Source: DASVCN01 sp040905665 (GTDB taxonomy: Bacteria > Deinococcota > Deinococci > Deinococcales > Trueperaceae). From it: a DNA stretch of 34,845 nt. The stretch lies in NCBI GenBank assembly GCA_040905665.1, contig JBBDRD010000021.1, forward strand, positions 1 to 34,845, read 5' to 3'. Position 1 is the stretch's first letter; each line of letters begins with the position of its first letter. The translations under genes and the position numbers were made by a program. Below, in pieces: positions 16,970-24,778 of this stretch. Under the pieces are notes generated by a model, which saw nothing but the letters and a program-made list of their open reading frames with translations, made no database searches and was not told the DNA's origin.

Positions 16970-17594
16970 CGGCCAGGTCCTCTTCGGCGGAAACTGTTGC
17001 TACCGTGAAGCGAGGGCACGCGCTTAGCAGTCTGTGTCAGGCAAAACAGCCTCACGGTGAACCTCTCGAACCTCTGGTAGATGCATCGCCAAGGGGACAA
17101 ATTGTGGTGAAGGCAGGAGTGCCAACCGTCCAATCCCAGTCAATGCCAGTACGTGCCTCAAGGCGTTTCGGACATTTGATTATCACCGTTCTTCCGAGGG
17201 CCAGTCGGCGAACGAGAGGTACGACCAACTCAGCGAAAAGGTTCTAGGCGCCAGCGGCACTTAGGTGTGGCAGATAGACATCCTCGACCGATTCGCCAGC
17301 AGCCAGCACGCCATGGCGGGCTGGGCGTGGGGTTCGGATGACTATTATTCCGAGCGGCTGCCCCAGGTGATGGAGAGAATTGTGCACCACAAAGTCGTCG
17401 ATCCGGAGTTCGTTTTTGACGAACTCTACGTCGAGGATGTCCGCTCTGCCAAGACGGGTGGTTCTTCTCCAACTCCTAGAGTAGGGGCGTTCTGGAGGAT
17501 TTCGGCGATCACCAAGAGCCGGAGGCTCGGAGATCGCCGACAATTGGAGGGAAAACTCAAAAAGACACTTCTATGCTATAGGATTGTCTTGTGA
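16970..17594 (+). pseudogene. Degenerate coding-like sequence, function unknown
   Basis: No intact, recognisable gene spans this stretch. One plus-strand frame is open from about 17058 to 17594 except for a single TAG at 17262-17264. Before it reads KAFRTFDYHRSSEGQSANERYDQ; after it reads WQIDILDRFASSQHAMAGWAWGSDDYYSERLPQ, then PEFVFDELYVEDV. The composition is protein-like (many acidic and aromatic residues), which suggests a gene broken by a nonsense mutation. A GTG at 17265 directly after the stop could alternatively start a 109-aa protein. I recognise no family, and the segment may be wholly non-functional. Confidence 0.3.
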
Positions 17595-17627
17595 GCCTGA
17601 CAAGTTTCCAGATTCCGGGAGCCGACC

Positions 17628-18065
17628 GTGATAAGGGAAGTTAGCGCACCAGACATAGCAGTGAGAAACCAAAGGATGCAGCAAGTCGTCCAGTTCGAAG
17701 TGAAGAGCCGCCGGAGCGGTGGACGTGACTGGGCGATGGATTACTTTGAGAATCTCAAATCAACGGTCAACACTGCCGATGTACAGTACTTTGCGCTCGC
17801 CCTCAGGGACAAGCTGTATCTCTGGAATCTGCGCCGCTCGCACGACGAGCCTATTGAAGTGGACGTAAAGAGGGTTCTCGGGGACTGGAACGACCTGCTG
17901 GCTGATTATGAGGTGATCAGCGAAGCGAGCTTGAAATTGATCTACGCGAGTTGGCTCAGTCGTCTTGTTCACGCTGATCCCGGTGAGCATGGAGACCTAC
18001 CGCGACTTCTCGGGGGTTCGGGTTTCCTGCGGACCGTGCGCGGGGGTACAGTAGAACTAAACTGA
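17628..18065 (+). CDS. Hypothetical protein, possibly nuclease-like (DUF4365-like)
   Basis: A 145-aa protein of uncertain family. VVQFEVKSRRSGG resembles the strand carrying the E-x-K half of a PD-(D/E)xK nuclease core. The following VQYFALALRDKLYLWNLRRS is like the strand pair seen in DUF4365-type proteins, which often sit in defence or toxin loci. The listed GTG start lacks a Shine-Dalgarno. A frame beginning at the GTG at 17591 gives VSLTSFQIPGADRDKGS, preceded by TAGGAT six bases upstream, and stops at 17644; a one-base shift would join it to this ORF, so the gene may be frameshifted. The PIN-like gene starts six bases downstream. Confidence 0.45.
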   Translation: MIREVSAPDIAVRNQRMQQVVQFEVKSRRSGGRDWAMDYFENLKSTVNTADVQYFALALRDKLYLWNLRRSHDEPIEVDVKRVLGDWNDLLADYEVISEASLKLIYASWLSRLVHADPGEHGDLPRLLGGSGFLRTVRGGTVELN

Positions 18066-18071
18066 GCTTAC

Positions 18072-18674
18072 GTGGTTCTGTGCGTCGAGACCAACTTCAT
18101 CCTAGAGATTGCATTTGAACGTGCATCATCCAGGGATTGCGAGAGCATCCTCGAGTTGGCCCGCGGGGGCCGTGTTCAGTTGGCACTTCCCGTATTCAGT
18201 ACGGTCGAGTCGTATAGCGCGTTGTTTCAAGCCGAGAGGCGACGGCAGGATTTACATAGGGCTCTCGAGCAGGAGGCCACGGACCTCGTCCGGTCCGGTC
18301 CTTACTCCGATATTCAGGATCTAGTCGATCCTGTGACGAGGCTTTTTGTGAAGAGCAACGAGGAGAACCGTCGGCGGCTTGACTCTGCGCTGGGTCGGCT
18401 GCTTGAAGTGTGCACGCTGATCCCCTTCACTGGCGAGGTGGTTGCACTTGGCGGGCGGCTCGAGAGTGAACTCGGTCTTAGTCCCCAAGACTCCATCGTT
18501 CTCGCGTCGGTCCTAACGCATCTCAAGGGCACCGATACCGAGCCGCGTGGGTTTGCCACTTCTGACCGACGGGACTTTGGGGACCGCGACATTCGCACGG
18601 CGTTGCGTGAGCAAAACTGCAAGTTGCTGCTGTCTTTCGATGCTGCGGTCGGTTTCGCCACTCATGGTGGCTGA
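18072..18674 (+). CDS. PIN-domain-like protein
   Basis: The 200-aa protein has the acidic layout of PIN ribonucleases. The first strand VLCVETNFILEIAF carries Glu6 where most PIN domains have Asp. Next come E46 in FSTVESYSALF, an Asp in GLSPQDSIVLASVL, and a final acidic cluster in FATSDRRDFGD. PIN proteins cleave single-stranded RNA and are commonly VapC-type toxins. This one is longer than VapC (about 130-140 aa) because of a central helical insert at about 55-125 and a short tail. The upstream gene, six bases away, does not look like a VapB antitoxin, so pairing is uncertain. The GTG start puts the first acidic residue at the normal depth. Confidence 0.7.
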   Translation: MVLCVETNFILEIAFERASSRDCESILELARGGRVQLALPVFSTVESYSALFQAERRRQDLHRALEQEATDLVRSGPYSDIQDLVDPVTRLFVKSNEENRRRLDSALGRLLEVCTLIPFTGEVVALGGRLESELGLSPQDSIVLASVLTHLKGTDTEPRGFATSDRRDFGDRDIRTALREQNCKLLLSFDAAVGFATHGG

Positions 18675-18814
18675 GCCGTCCATGGCGCACCTGCCCGAAG
18701 CCTTGGCCTGCTGCAACTAATTTCCTCCGGCGCCATCGCCGCGCTATTCGCTTTGGCCATACGTAAGCTCGACGGTCGCCTAGGTCCCGGAACTTTTTAT
18801 CGTCGAGGCTGGGA

Positions 18815-19173
18815 GCGTGACCATATGGGGCAGCGGTTCTCCGCGTCGTGAATTCCTCTACGTCGACGACCTCGCTCACGCCTGCCTGTTCCTGATGCAG
18901 CACGTCTCTGTCCCCGGCCCCATCAACGTGGGCACCGGCAAGGACATAACGATCAGGGAACTCGCACTCCTCATCAAGGAGATCGTCGGCTTCTCCGGTG
19001 ACCTCGAGTTTGACTCCACTAAGCCCGACGGCACACCTAGAAAACTGATGGATGTCTCGCGCCTACAGAGGGCCGGCTGGAATGCCCAGACTGGCCGGCG
19101 CGAGGGGATCGACCGGACCTATCGGTGGTATTTGGGAGAGTTCACGTCGCAGGCTGCGGGAGTAAGCGGTTAG
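18815..19173 (+). pseudogene. fcl: 3' fragment of a second GDP-L-fucose synthase gene
   Basis: Aligns without gaps to 2071-2429, the last 359 bp of the intact fcl, at a constant offset of 16744. By eye about 34 bases differ, roughly 90% identity, with differences concentrated in the last 210 bp. The product would carry WGSGSPRREFLYVDDLAHA through GVSG but lacks the Rossmann domain and the Tyr/Lys pair, so it cannot be active. A GTG at 18817 opens the frame fortuitously. Homology begins abruptly near 18815 and ends shortly after the stop. The divergence argues against an assembly duplicate and for an old paralogue or a transferred copy. Confidence 0.9.
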
Positions 19174-19410
19174 TTCTGCCGATTCGATCTAGCTGATGGG
19201 CCACGGCGATATCTCGCTTTGGGTGCTTTTGCCTACGCCTGACCGTGGCCAGCCTCCGATTGGTACTCATGAACTTCGTCGAGTGCTGCCCCGAGTGCCT
19301 CTTCGGCCACCTCCAGGTCCCCGACCTCGAGGTTTCAGCACCGAGCGTTTGGGGACGTACTTTATAACGTCGTTGCCTCGCAGCGCGCTTGTGTCGACTG
19401 AGAACGGCTG

Positions 19411-19533
19411 CTAAGCGTTTTGGAAGGGACACTTGGAGCTCTAATTGTTTTGGATCGGCTGTAAGAAAAGTTTTACCGAGCCGACCGCGTCTAATCATTA
19501 TGGAACGAGTGGACCTAGTAGTAAGCGTTTCAG
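19411..19533 (+). repeat. Phased repeats upstream of the Fic gene
   Basis: Related segments start at 19411 (CTAAGCGTTTTGGAA), 19441 (CTAATTGTTTTGGAT), 19491 (CTAATCATTATGGAA) and 19521 (GTAAGCGTTTCAG); a weaker GTAAGAAAAGTTTTACC starts at 19461. Starts are 30, 20, 30 and 30 bp apart, all multiples of ten, so the copies face about the same side of the helix. They run up to the -10 box of the next gene, as expected for operator half-sites. The remaining sequence from 19174 to 19410 shows nothing recognisable. Confidence 0.55.
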
Positions 19534-19539
19534 TAGATC

Positions 19540-19545
19540 TATAAT
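19540..19545 (+). promoter_or_regulatory. -10 box of the Fic gene
   Basis: A perfect TATAAT ends nine bases before the ATG at 19555. Transcription would start within about three bases of the start codon, giving a near-leaderless mRNA. No good -35 is seen; the repeats occupy that region. Confidence 0.6.
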
Positions 19546-19554
19546 CAAAATAGT

Positions 19555-21072
19555 ATGGGTGGTTCCAAAAGTATCACCACTGAGACAAAGCCAATTGGGC
19601 ACGCGTGGCTTCTCGATAAACTTCGGCTTGCGGCCCCGCGGCCATTGACTGAAAGCTACATCAGGCAGGGAGCCCGGCGAACGGAAGTACGTGATGGGCG
19701 GCGGATTGACTACTACCCTCCCCATTACGGCGTTCCCGACGAACCTGTTGCACACTTGAAGTTTGCTTTGCGACGAGAACCACTCGACTTGGGAGTATTT
19801 GTGGCGGCTCTGAAGTCTATTGGGCCGGAGGCGATCGAAGACTGGGTGCGGTCGGAGCCAACCGGTGCCTTCAGCCGGCGGGCCTGGTTCCTATATGAGT
19901 GGTGCATTGGCGAACAACTTGACCTCGCCGACGCCGTTCAGGGTAACTACGTTGCCTTGTTGAACAAACGTCTCCACATCGTGGCAACAGCCCGAAACAG
20001 TCGACGCCACAGGGTTCGCGACAATATGTTGGGAGGCCCCTTACTTTGCCCTACCGTTAGACGCACCGAGGGGGTCGTTCACCAGATGGAAATGCGCATC
20101 GACCAAGAAGCTCGAGAGTTGCTAGAAAAATATGACCCTCTGACTCTTACCCGCGCTGTGAACTACTTGTATACGAAGGAGACGCGGTCCTCCTTCGCCA
20201 TCGAAGGGGAGAGACCCACGGAAAACCGTGCTAGCCGGTTTATTGCGGCGCTAAAGGCGGCACCCAATTTCGATCCGACGTTAACGGAAGCGCTGGTTCG
20301 ACTTCAAGGCGGAATAGTTGAGCCGCGGTACGCGGCTACCGGATGGAGGGACCATCAAAACTTCGTAGGGGAGACGGTTGCCGGCTATAGGGAACAAGTC
20401 CATTTCATTTCTCCACGACCCGAAGATGTCGCCCAACTGATGGATGGCTGGGTCGACCTGTATCGGCGAACAGTACTAAACGATGTGGATCCGGTGGTTG
20501 CGGCTGCTTTGGTGGCTTTTGCATTCGTGTTCATCCATCCTTTCGAGGATGGAAACGGCAGAATCCATCGCTTCTTGATCCATCACGTACTCGCCAGGAC
20601 CGGCTTTAGCCCGCCCACGGTGATCTTTCCCGTATCAGCTGCAATAGTTCGCGACAAGCAAAGCTACGACGGCGCGCTCGAGGACTTCTCGGGCCCCATA
20701 GCGGAGTTCATTGATTGGAGTTGGACCGAGGACCAAGACCTGGTGGTCAAGAACGAGACCGTCGATCTCTATCGTTACTTCGATGCAACGCGGTTGGTCG
20801 AGTATCTTTACGACCGGGTCGCCGACACGGTCCGCCAAGACCTCCGTGAGGAGCTCGGGTTTGTCACCGTATTCGACCGTGCAATGAATGCCATGCGTGC
20901 GGTAGTCGACATGCCGGACAGGAGAGCATCGCTCTTCGTTAGGCTCTGCATGCAGAATGGCGGGCGGCTTTCGGCGACGAAGAGAAAGCACTTTACCGAG
21001 TTGGCGGACGGCGAGATAGAGCGGCTTGAGCTGGCCGTGCGCAGAGCGATCGAGGCTCCGCTCCCACCCTGA
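19555..21072 (+). CDS. Fic-domain AMP-transferase, class II-like
   Basis: A 505-aa protein with a complete Fic core motif HPFEDGNGRIHR (H328-R339), which transfers AMP or another nucleotide phosphate onto target hydroxyls. An inhibitory helix motif [S/T]xxxE[G/N] lies upstream at S213-FAI-E217-G218, so the enzyme should be autoinhibited (class II arrangement). Residues 1 to about 170 resemble the N-terminal region common in long bacterial Fic proteins, and the C-terminal 130 residues are helical and might include a winged-helix domain. No separate antitoxin gene precedes it. The ATG is supported by TATAAT nine bases upstream. The region looks less GC-rich than the flanking clusters, in keeping with an acquired module. 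Confidence 0.93.
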   Translation: MGGSKSITTETKPIGHAWLLDKLRLAAPRPLTESYIRQGARRTEVRDGRRIDYYPPHYGVPDEPVAHLKFALRREPLDLGVFVAALKSIGPEAIEDWVRSEPTGAFSRRAWFLYEWCIGEQLDLADAVQGNYVALLNKRLHIVATARNSRRHRVRDNMLGGPLLCPTVRRTEGVVHQMEMRIDQEARELLEKYDPLTLTRAVNYLYTKETRSSFAIEGERPTENRASRFIAALKAAPNFDPTLTEALVRLQGGIVEPRYAATGWRDHQNFVGETVAGYREQVHFISPRPEDVAQLMDGWVDLYRRTVLNDVDPVVAAALVAFAFVFIHPFEDGNGRIHRFLIHHVLARTGFSPPTVIFPVSAAIVRDKQSYDGALEDFSGPIAEFIDWSWTEDQDLVVKNETVDLYRYFDATRLVEYLYDRVADTVRQDLREELGFVTVFDRAMNAMRAVVDMPDRRASLFVRLCMQNGGRLSATKRKHFTELADGEIERLELAVRRAIEAPLPP

Positions 21073-21084
21073 TCGGGGTGGTCA

Positions 21085-21105
21085 ACGGTATAGTTCTTAT
21101 ACCGT
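21085..21105. promoter_or_regulatory. Operator-like inverted repeat and promoter at brnT
   Basis: ACGGTATA (21085-21092) and TATACCGT (21098-21105) are perfect 8-bp arms around a 5-bp centre. The left arm contains the -10 box TATAGT (21089-21094), and the right arm runs into the GTG at 21104. BrnT/BrnA systems are autoregulated by antitoxin binding at the promoter, so this is the probable BrnA site. It would block both -10 recognition and the start of a near-leaderless transcript. Confidence 0.65.
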
Positions 21106-21376
21106 GGTGGTGTTTGAGTACGACGAAACCAAAAGCAGGTCAAACCTTGCCAAGCACGGAATCGATTTCGTTGAAGCTCAAACGCTCTGGAATGATCCGG
21201 ATTTGTTGGAGATACCGGCAAGGGTAGAGGACGAGCCAAGGTTTCTCGTGATTGGCCGGATCTCTGAAAAGTACTGGTCCGCAGTAATTACTCATCGTGG
21301 CGGCAGTGTTCGGATCGTTTCCGTTCGGCGGTCGAGAACTGAGGAGGTGGCGTTATATGAAAGCCAAGAACTTTGA
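21104..21376 (+). CDS. brnT: BrnT-family toxin ribonuclease
   Basis: A 90-aa toxin of the type II BrnT/BrnA family, a RelE-like-fold ribonuclease that halts translation. Family blocks are clear: VFEYDETKSRSNLAKHGIDFVEA at the N-terminus, RFLVIGRI in the middle, and VRIVSVRRSRTEEVALYE at the end, with the conserved Arg pair. The frame is open upstream to 21026 inside the Fic gene, but GTG at 21104 fits the usual length and lies nine bases after TATAGT; GTGs at 21107 and 21110 are also possible. It overlaps brnA by 20 bases, giving the usual toxin-first order and translational coupling. Confidence 0.93.
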   Translation: MVVFEYDETKSRSNLAKHGIDFVEAQTLWNDPDLLEIPARVEDEPRFLVIGRISEKYWSAVITHRGGSVRIVSVRRSRTEEVALYESQEL

Positions 21377-21605
21377 TCAGAAGTTCGATGCCGGTGAAGA
21401 CATAACTGGTGCTCTTGATCTTGCTAAGGCAAGACGTGCCTCGCGCGAGCAAAGGAGGGTCAATGTCGATTTCCCTAGTTGGATGATTGAGTCACTGGAT
21501 CGAGAAGCTAGCCGGTTAGGTGTCACCCGCCAGTCGGTAATAAAAGTGTGGCTGGCCGAGCGTTTAGAGAGATCCACGTCGGGCAAGTCCATCGACCAGA
21601 CGTAA
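21357..21605 (+). CDS. brnA: BrnA-family antitoxin
   Basis: An 82-aa antitoxin partner of BrnT. It binds the toxin with its N-terminal part (MKAKNFDQKFDAGEDITGALDLAKARR) and DNA with the C-terminal ribbon-helix-helix (RRVNVDFPSWMIESLDREASRLGVTRQSVIKVWLAERLE). The frame is open from 21297, but ATG at 21357 is right because it begins the conserved MKAKxFDxKFD and has a strong GAGGAGGTGG at 21341-21350. That strong ribosome-binding site, lying within brnT, would favour excess antitoxin, in contrast to the near-leaderless toxin start. Confidence 0.94.
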   Translation: MKAKNFDQKFDAGEDITGALDLAKARRASREQRRVNVDFPSWMIESLDREASRLGVTRQSVIKVWLAERLERSTSGKSIDQT

Positions 21606-21817
21606 TAACCCTCATCCTGCTGGCGCTCCTGTTCGGGCTTCTGGCCCTTAGCATCTGGGTGTTCGCCTCACTGCTGGTGGTCGCGGTCGTTGGGCTGCAC
21701 TTCTTTACCGGAGCGCCGGTGCTGGGCGTGTTGGGCCAGTCCGACTGCCCGGACCAGGAGAGTCAGCCTCCGGCAGCGGGTTCATTGCGGGCCCCGGGGG
21801 GAAAGGCCGCGCGATAG
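21602..21817 (+). pseudogene. Possible membrane-protein fragment upstream of sppA
   Basis: A frame overlapping the end of brnA encodes ITLILLALLFGLLALSIWVF followed by another hydrophobic stretch and TGAPVLGVLGQ, then unrelated Pro/Gly-rich sequence to a stop at 21817. The hydrophobic part resembles the first helix pair of TRAP-transporter large permeases (DctM). No start codon or ribosome-binding site fits a short gene of its own. It is best read as a truncated remnant, with low certainty; a small membrane protein starting at 21548 is the alternative. Confidence 0.25.
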
Positions 21818-21825
21818 ATTGGGTC

Positions 21826-23520
21826 ATGGCAAACGAACGGAACGCGCTTCATGGGAACGCACTTCAACGAGCCGCGCCGATGCTGGTGGGCAGCTTGCGC
21901 AACTCCGCGGCGCGTGTTCGAAATGCAGTGGTGCGGGCCCTGCCCGGCGAGCGGCCGGCGTACATAGTGCTGGAGTTGAGCGGCAGCTATCTGGCGAGGC
22001 GTCGCAAGCGGAAGCTGGTCTCACTCTCTACCGTGTTGGGCGCGGAGCGCGAACAGTCACTGGAGGAGTTGGCGGAGCAGGTAACCGCGCTGCTGCAGGC
22101 GCCGTGGCTCGATGGGGTCGTAATTCGCCTTGGTGAGTTGAGCCTCGACCTTGCCACCGCCTTTGCTCTGCGAAATCAGTTGGAGCGTTTGCGGGCCGGT
22201 GGCAAGCGGGTGGTAGTGGTTGCCGGCGAATTTAACGGTGTGACCTACTATCTGGCGTCAGCAGCCGACGAGGTCATCGCGCCCGAAAGTGCAAGCTTGT
22301 GGGTTCACGGCCTGGCCCTTTCTACTACCTTCATGGCGGAGGCGTTGGCCCGGTTCGGGGTGCGCTTCGAGAAGCTCGCGATCGAGGAGTTCAAGAACGC
22401 CGGTGATCAGTTCTCATTGCCCGCGATGAGCGAGGCGCAGCGCCTTCAGTACGACGCTCTGCTCGAGAGCGTGGAGCGCACCTACCTGGGGACGGTCGCT
22501 GCGGGGCGCGGCAGGACTCCCGACGAGGTGCGGACTTGGGTGGATCAAGGCGTCACCTCGGCGGATGCAGCCCGGGACCTGGGAATGATCGACCGGGTGG
22601 CTTACGAGGACGAGTTCATCGGCGCGCGGTACAAGACTTACGCTCAGGGCGTCCGCTTCCTGCCGAGCCGTACCCGCCCGCTCGAGGGCGGGCGAGTGGC
22701 GGTGGTGTCGCTGGAGGGGAACATCGTCTCCGGCAAGTCGCGCCGCACGCCGGTACCGGTGCCGCTGTTGGGTGACGCCATGGCTGGCAGCGAGACTCTG
22801 GTGCGAGCGTTGCGCGCCGCCGCTTGCGATGCGACGACAAAGGCGGTCGTGTTCTTCGTTGATTCGGGAGGCGGCTCGGCGCTCGCCAGCGACCTGATCT
22901 GGCGTGAGGTGAAACAGTTGGCCGCGAAGAAACCGGTGGTGGCGGTGATGGGGCAGCTCGCGGCGAGCGGCGGTTATTACGTCCTTACGCATGCCACGCG
23001 CGTTCTGGCCGCTCCTACCACTATCACCGGCTCGATCGGCGTGCTGGTGGGCAAGTTCGTGATCGAGGAGTTCAACGCCCGGTACGGCTTCAAGCCCGAG
23101 ACGCTCGAGCGCGGCCGGTTCGCGGCCCTCACCCGGTCGTCCCGCGGTTGGGACGAGGTCGAACACGACCTTTTGCAGCGCTACAACCGGGAAATCTACG
23201 AGCGGTTCGTCTCGCGCGTGGCCGACGGCCGTGGACTAGGCACTCAACGGGTGGACGAGATCGGCCGCGGCCGCATCTGGTCGGGCGCCGATGCGCTCGA
23301 GCTGGGTCTGGTCGACGAGCTCGGCGACGTGCAGCTGGGGATCGCACGCGCGAAGGAGCTGGCGCGGCTCGACCCGGACGCGCCAGTGTGGAACGTCCCC
23401 GCGCCCCAGAAGCTGCTCCTGCCCACTGGCGACGACCCAGCCACCCTGCTGCGCAGTTGGGCGCCGTTGCTGCGGGAGCGGGCTCTGCTGCTTCACCCAC
23501 TCGGGTTGCGTGTCGGGTGA
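21826..23520 (+). CDS. sppA: Signal peptide peptidase SppA-like protease (S49 family)
   Basis: A 564-aa protein with two tandem S49/ClpP-like domains, as in the long E. coli-type SppA. The first domain supplies the general-base Lys (K190 in AIEEFKNAGDQFS) and the second the nucleophile Ser (S381 in GQLAASGGYYVL). The 191-residue spacing is close to that in E. coli SppA (K209/S409). VDSGGGSALASDLIWREV and TTITGSIGVLVGKF are further family blocks. No N-terminal membrane helix is obvious, unlike in E. coli, so it may be cytoplasmic or peripheral. TAGATT lies five bases before the ATG, suggesting a leaderless or near-leaderless mRNA. It looks like a chromosomal housekeeping gene between accessory genes. 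Confidence 0.92.
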   Translation: MANERNALHGNALQRAAPMLVGSLRNSAARVRNAVVRALPGERPAYIVLELSGSYLARRRKRKLVSLSTVLGAEREQSLEELAEQVTALLQAPWLDGVVIRLGELSLDLATAFALRNQLERLRAGGKRVVVVAGEFNGVTYYLASAADEVIAPESASLWVHGLALSTTFMAEALARFGVRFEKLAIEEFKNAGDQFSLPAMSEAQRLQYDALLESVERTYLGTVAAGRGRTPDEVRTWVDQGVTSADAARDLGMIDRVAYEDEFIGARYKTYAQGVRFLPSRTRPLEGGRVAVVSLEGNIVSGKSRRTPVPVPLLGDAMAGSETLVRALRAAACDATTKAVVFFVDSGGGSALASDLIWREVKQLAAKKPVVAVMGQLAASGGYYVLTHATRVLAAPTTITGSIGVLVGKFVIEEFNARYGFKPETLERGRFAALTRSSRGWDEVEHDLLQRYNREIYERFVSRVADGRGLGTQRVDEIGRGRIWSGADALELGLVDELGDVQLGIARAKELARLDPDAPVWNVPAPQKLLLPTGDDPATLLRSWAPLLRERALLLHPLGLRVG

Positions 23521-23585
23521 GGCTCCTTCATGCTCTCCTGTCGCCCAGTCATCTTTGGCGGGACCAGGCCGAACCGCAATGGTTT

Positions 23586-24716
23586 CTATGCCAACTCGCC
23601 TAATTCATGCTCTATCGTCTCCCAGACCTCGGGGTTATCCCAGTAGGAAATATGGGACATCGGGAAGGGTTGTCGGTTGTTGACCTCCACATCGCGAACT
23701 CGCATAGCTCCCACAACGCCACCGTCCTTTTCTCCGAAAACGCCCTCTGCAATGAAGGCGATGAAGTCCCGGGGATCATAGATGTTTATCCAGCGAGGGA
23801 AGAAGCTCGGAAGACGATCGCCTAGCGGCATTCCTTTCTCGTATTCCAGGCTGTGGAGTGCTCCCAGCTCATAGAAATACGGTGATTGCGAACCGACCGT
23901 TACGAGAAGTTCTACTCACAGGTCTTGGTGGCGCAACAGATCCACTGCTGCTATTCCACCCAGGCTATGGGCAAGGACAACTCGTGGCTCGTCTAGGTCG
24001 GCAAGTTGTTGAGCTATACGTTCACGGATCCGCTCTCCGCGGGCCTGGTAGAGAAGCACGTCTCCGGCTGCATTGTTCGCCAGATTCATCAGGCTCCCCC
24101 TCTGGCGCCCCACGTACCATGTCCCAACCGCGGCCAGATCGCGAAAGATTGCCCTGCCGATGAATGCCGCTGCAGACTCCCATATTCCCTCGACGGCCAT
24201 GTGTGTTTCGCTAAGTTCGGTCGCGAGAACTCTTACTAATTCGTCACGCACGTCGGCACTCGTTGCCGTGGCGCAGGTCACCCCACGGTCCATGCACATG
24301 ATCGCGCTTTGTGCGACGAGAGCGCGTGCCGCTACTTCTCGAAGGTAACTGGTACTAGCGAATATCGATGGGTTACCGCTCAGCAGAGGATGCTCCAGTA
24401 ACCGCAACTTTGCAGCGTCGATCTCGTTGGCTACTCCCGCCTTTTCGATTTCCTGGCGGGGTGTGGAGTCCGAGCTCATTAGTTCTACAGGGGGGAGTGC
24501 GCCAAGTCGTCTATGTAGATAGGGGCCGGCATTTTCGTGATTCTCTTGCGACGGTGCCTCATTTCCCGCCGCAAGTAGCCGGAGTTCATAAAACGGGTCC
24601 TGATAGAGGGCGCTCCAAAGCGCGATCACATATTCTTCGACCGATGGTTCTTCCTCTGCTATAGCCAACTTGGTAGTGGCTTCGTAATTCGGGATAGAGA
24701 TGCCATCAAGATTCAA
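23586..24716 (-). pseudogene. Alpha/beta hydrolase (lipase-like) interrupted by an in-frame TGA
   Basis: One minus-strand frame of 377 codons is open from the ATG at 24716 to the stop at 23586, except for a TGA at 23918-23916. The first part ends with the nucleophile elbow LAHSLGGIAAVDLLRHQDL, the stop follows directly, and the same frame continues VELLVTVGSQSPYFYELGALHSLEY, then NIYDPRDFIAF and PFPMSHISYWDNPEVW. These would supply the catalytic Asp and His. A single CGA-to-TGA change from Arg would explain the break. Translation to the TGA gives 266 aa without Asp or His; an ATG at 23831 could start only the last 81 aa. Function is probably lost, unless TGA is read through or is a sequencing error. 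Confidence 0.8.
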
Positions 24717-24778
24717 CTTCGCACCTAGATCCCCCCAGTAGCAAGAATGCTATGCCGCTGGCGAACTTCGGTTGAAAA

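Noticed and set aside
2430..18814. Integrative element with fcl repeats as attL/attR
   Set aside because: No integrase, recombinase or tRNA gene is seen, and the copies are 10% diverged; kept only as a hypothesis in the findings.
23916..23918. TGA in the hydrolase as a selenocysteine codon
   Set aside because: No selenocysteine-insertion hairpin is evident and the position lies in a non-catalytic loop where Arg is the simplest ancestor.
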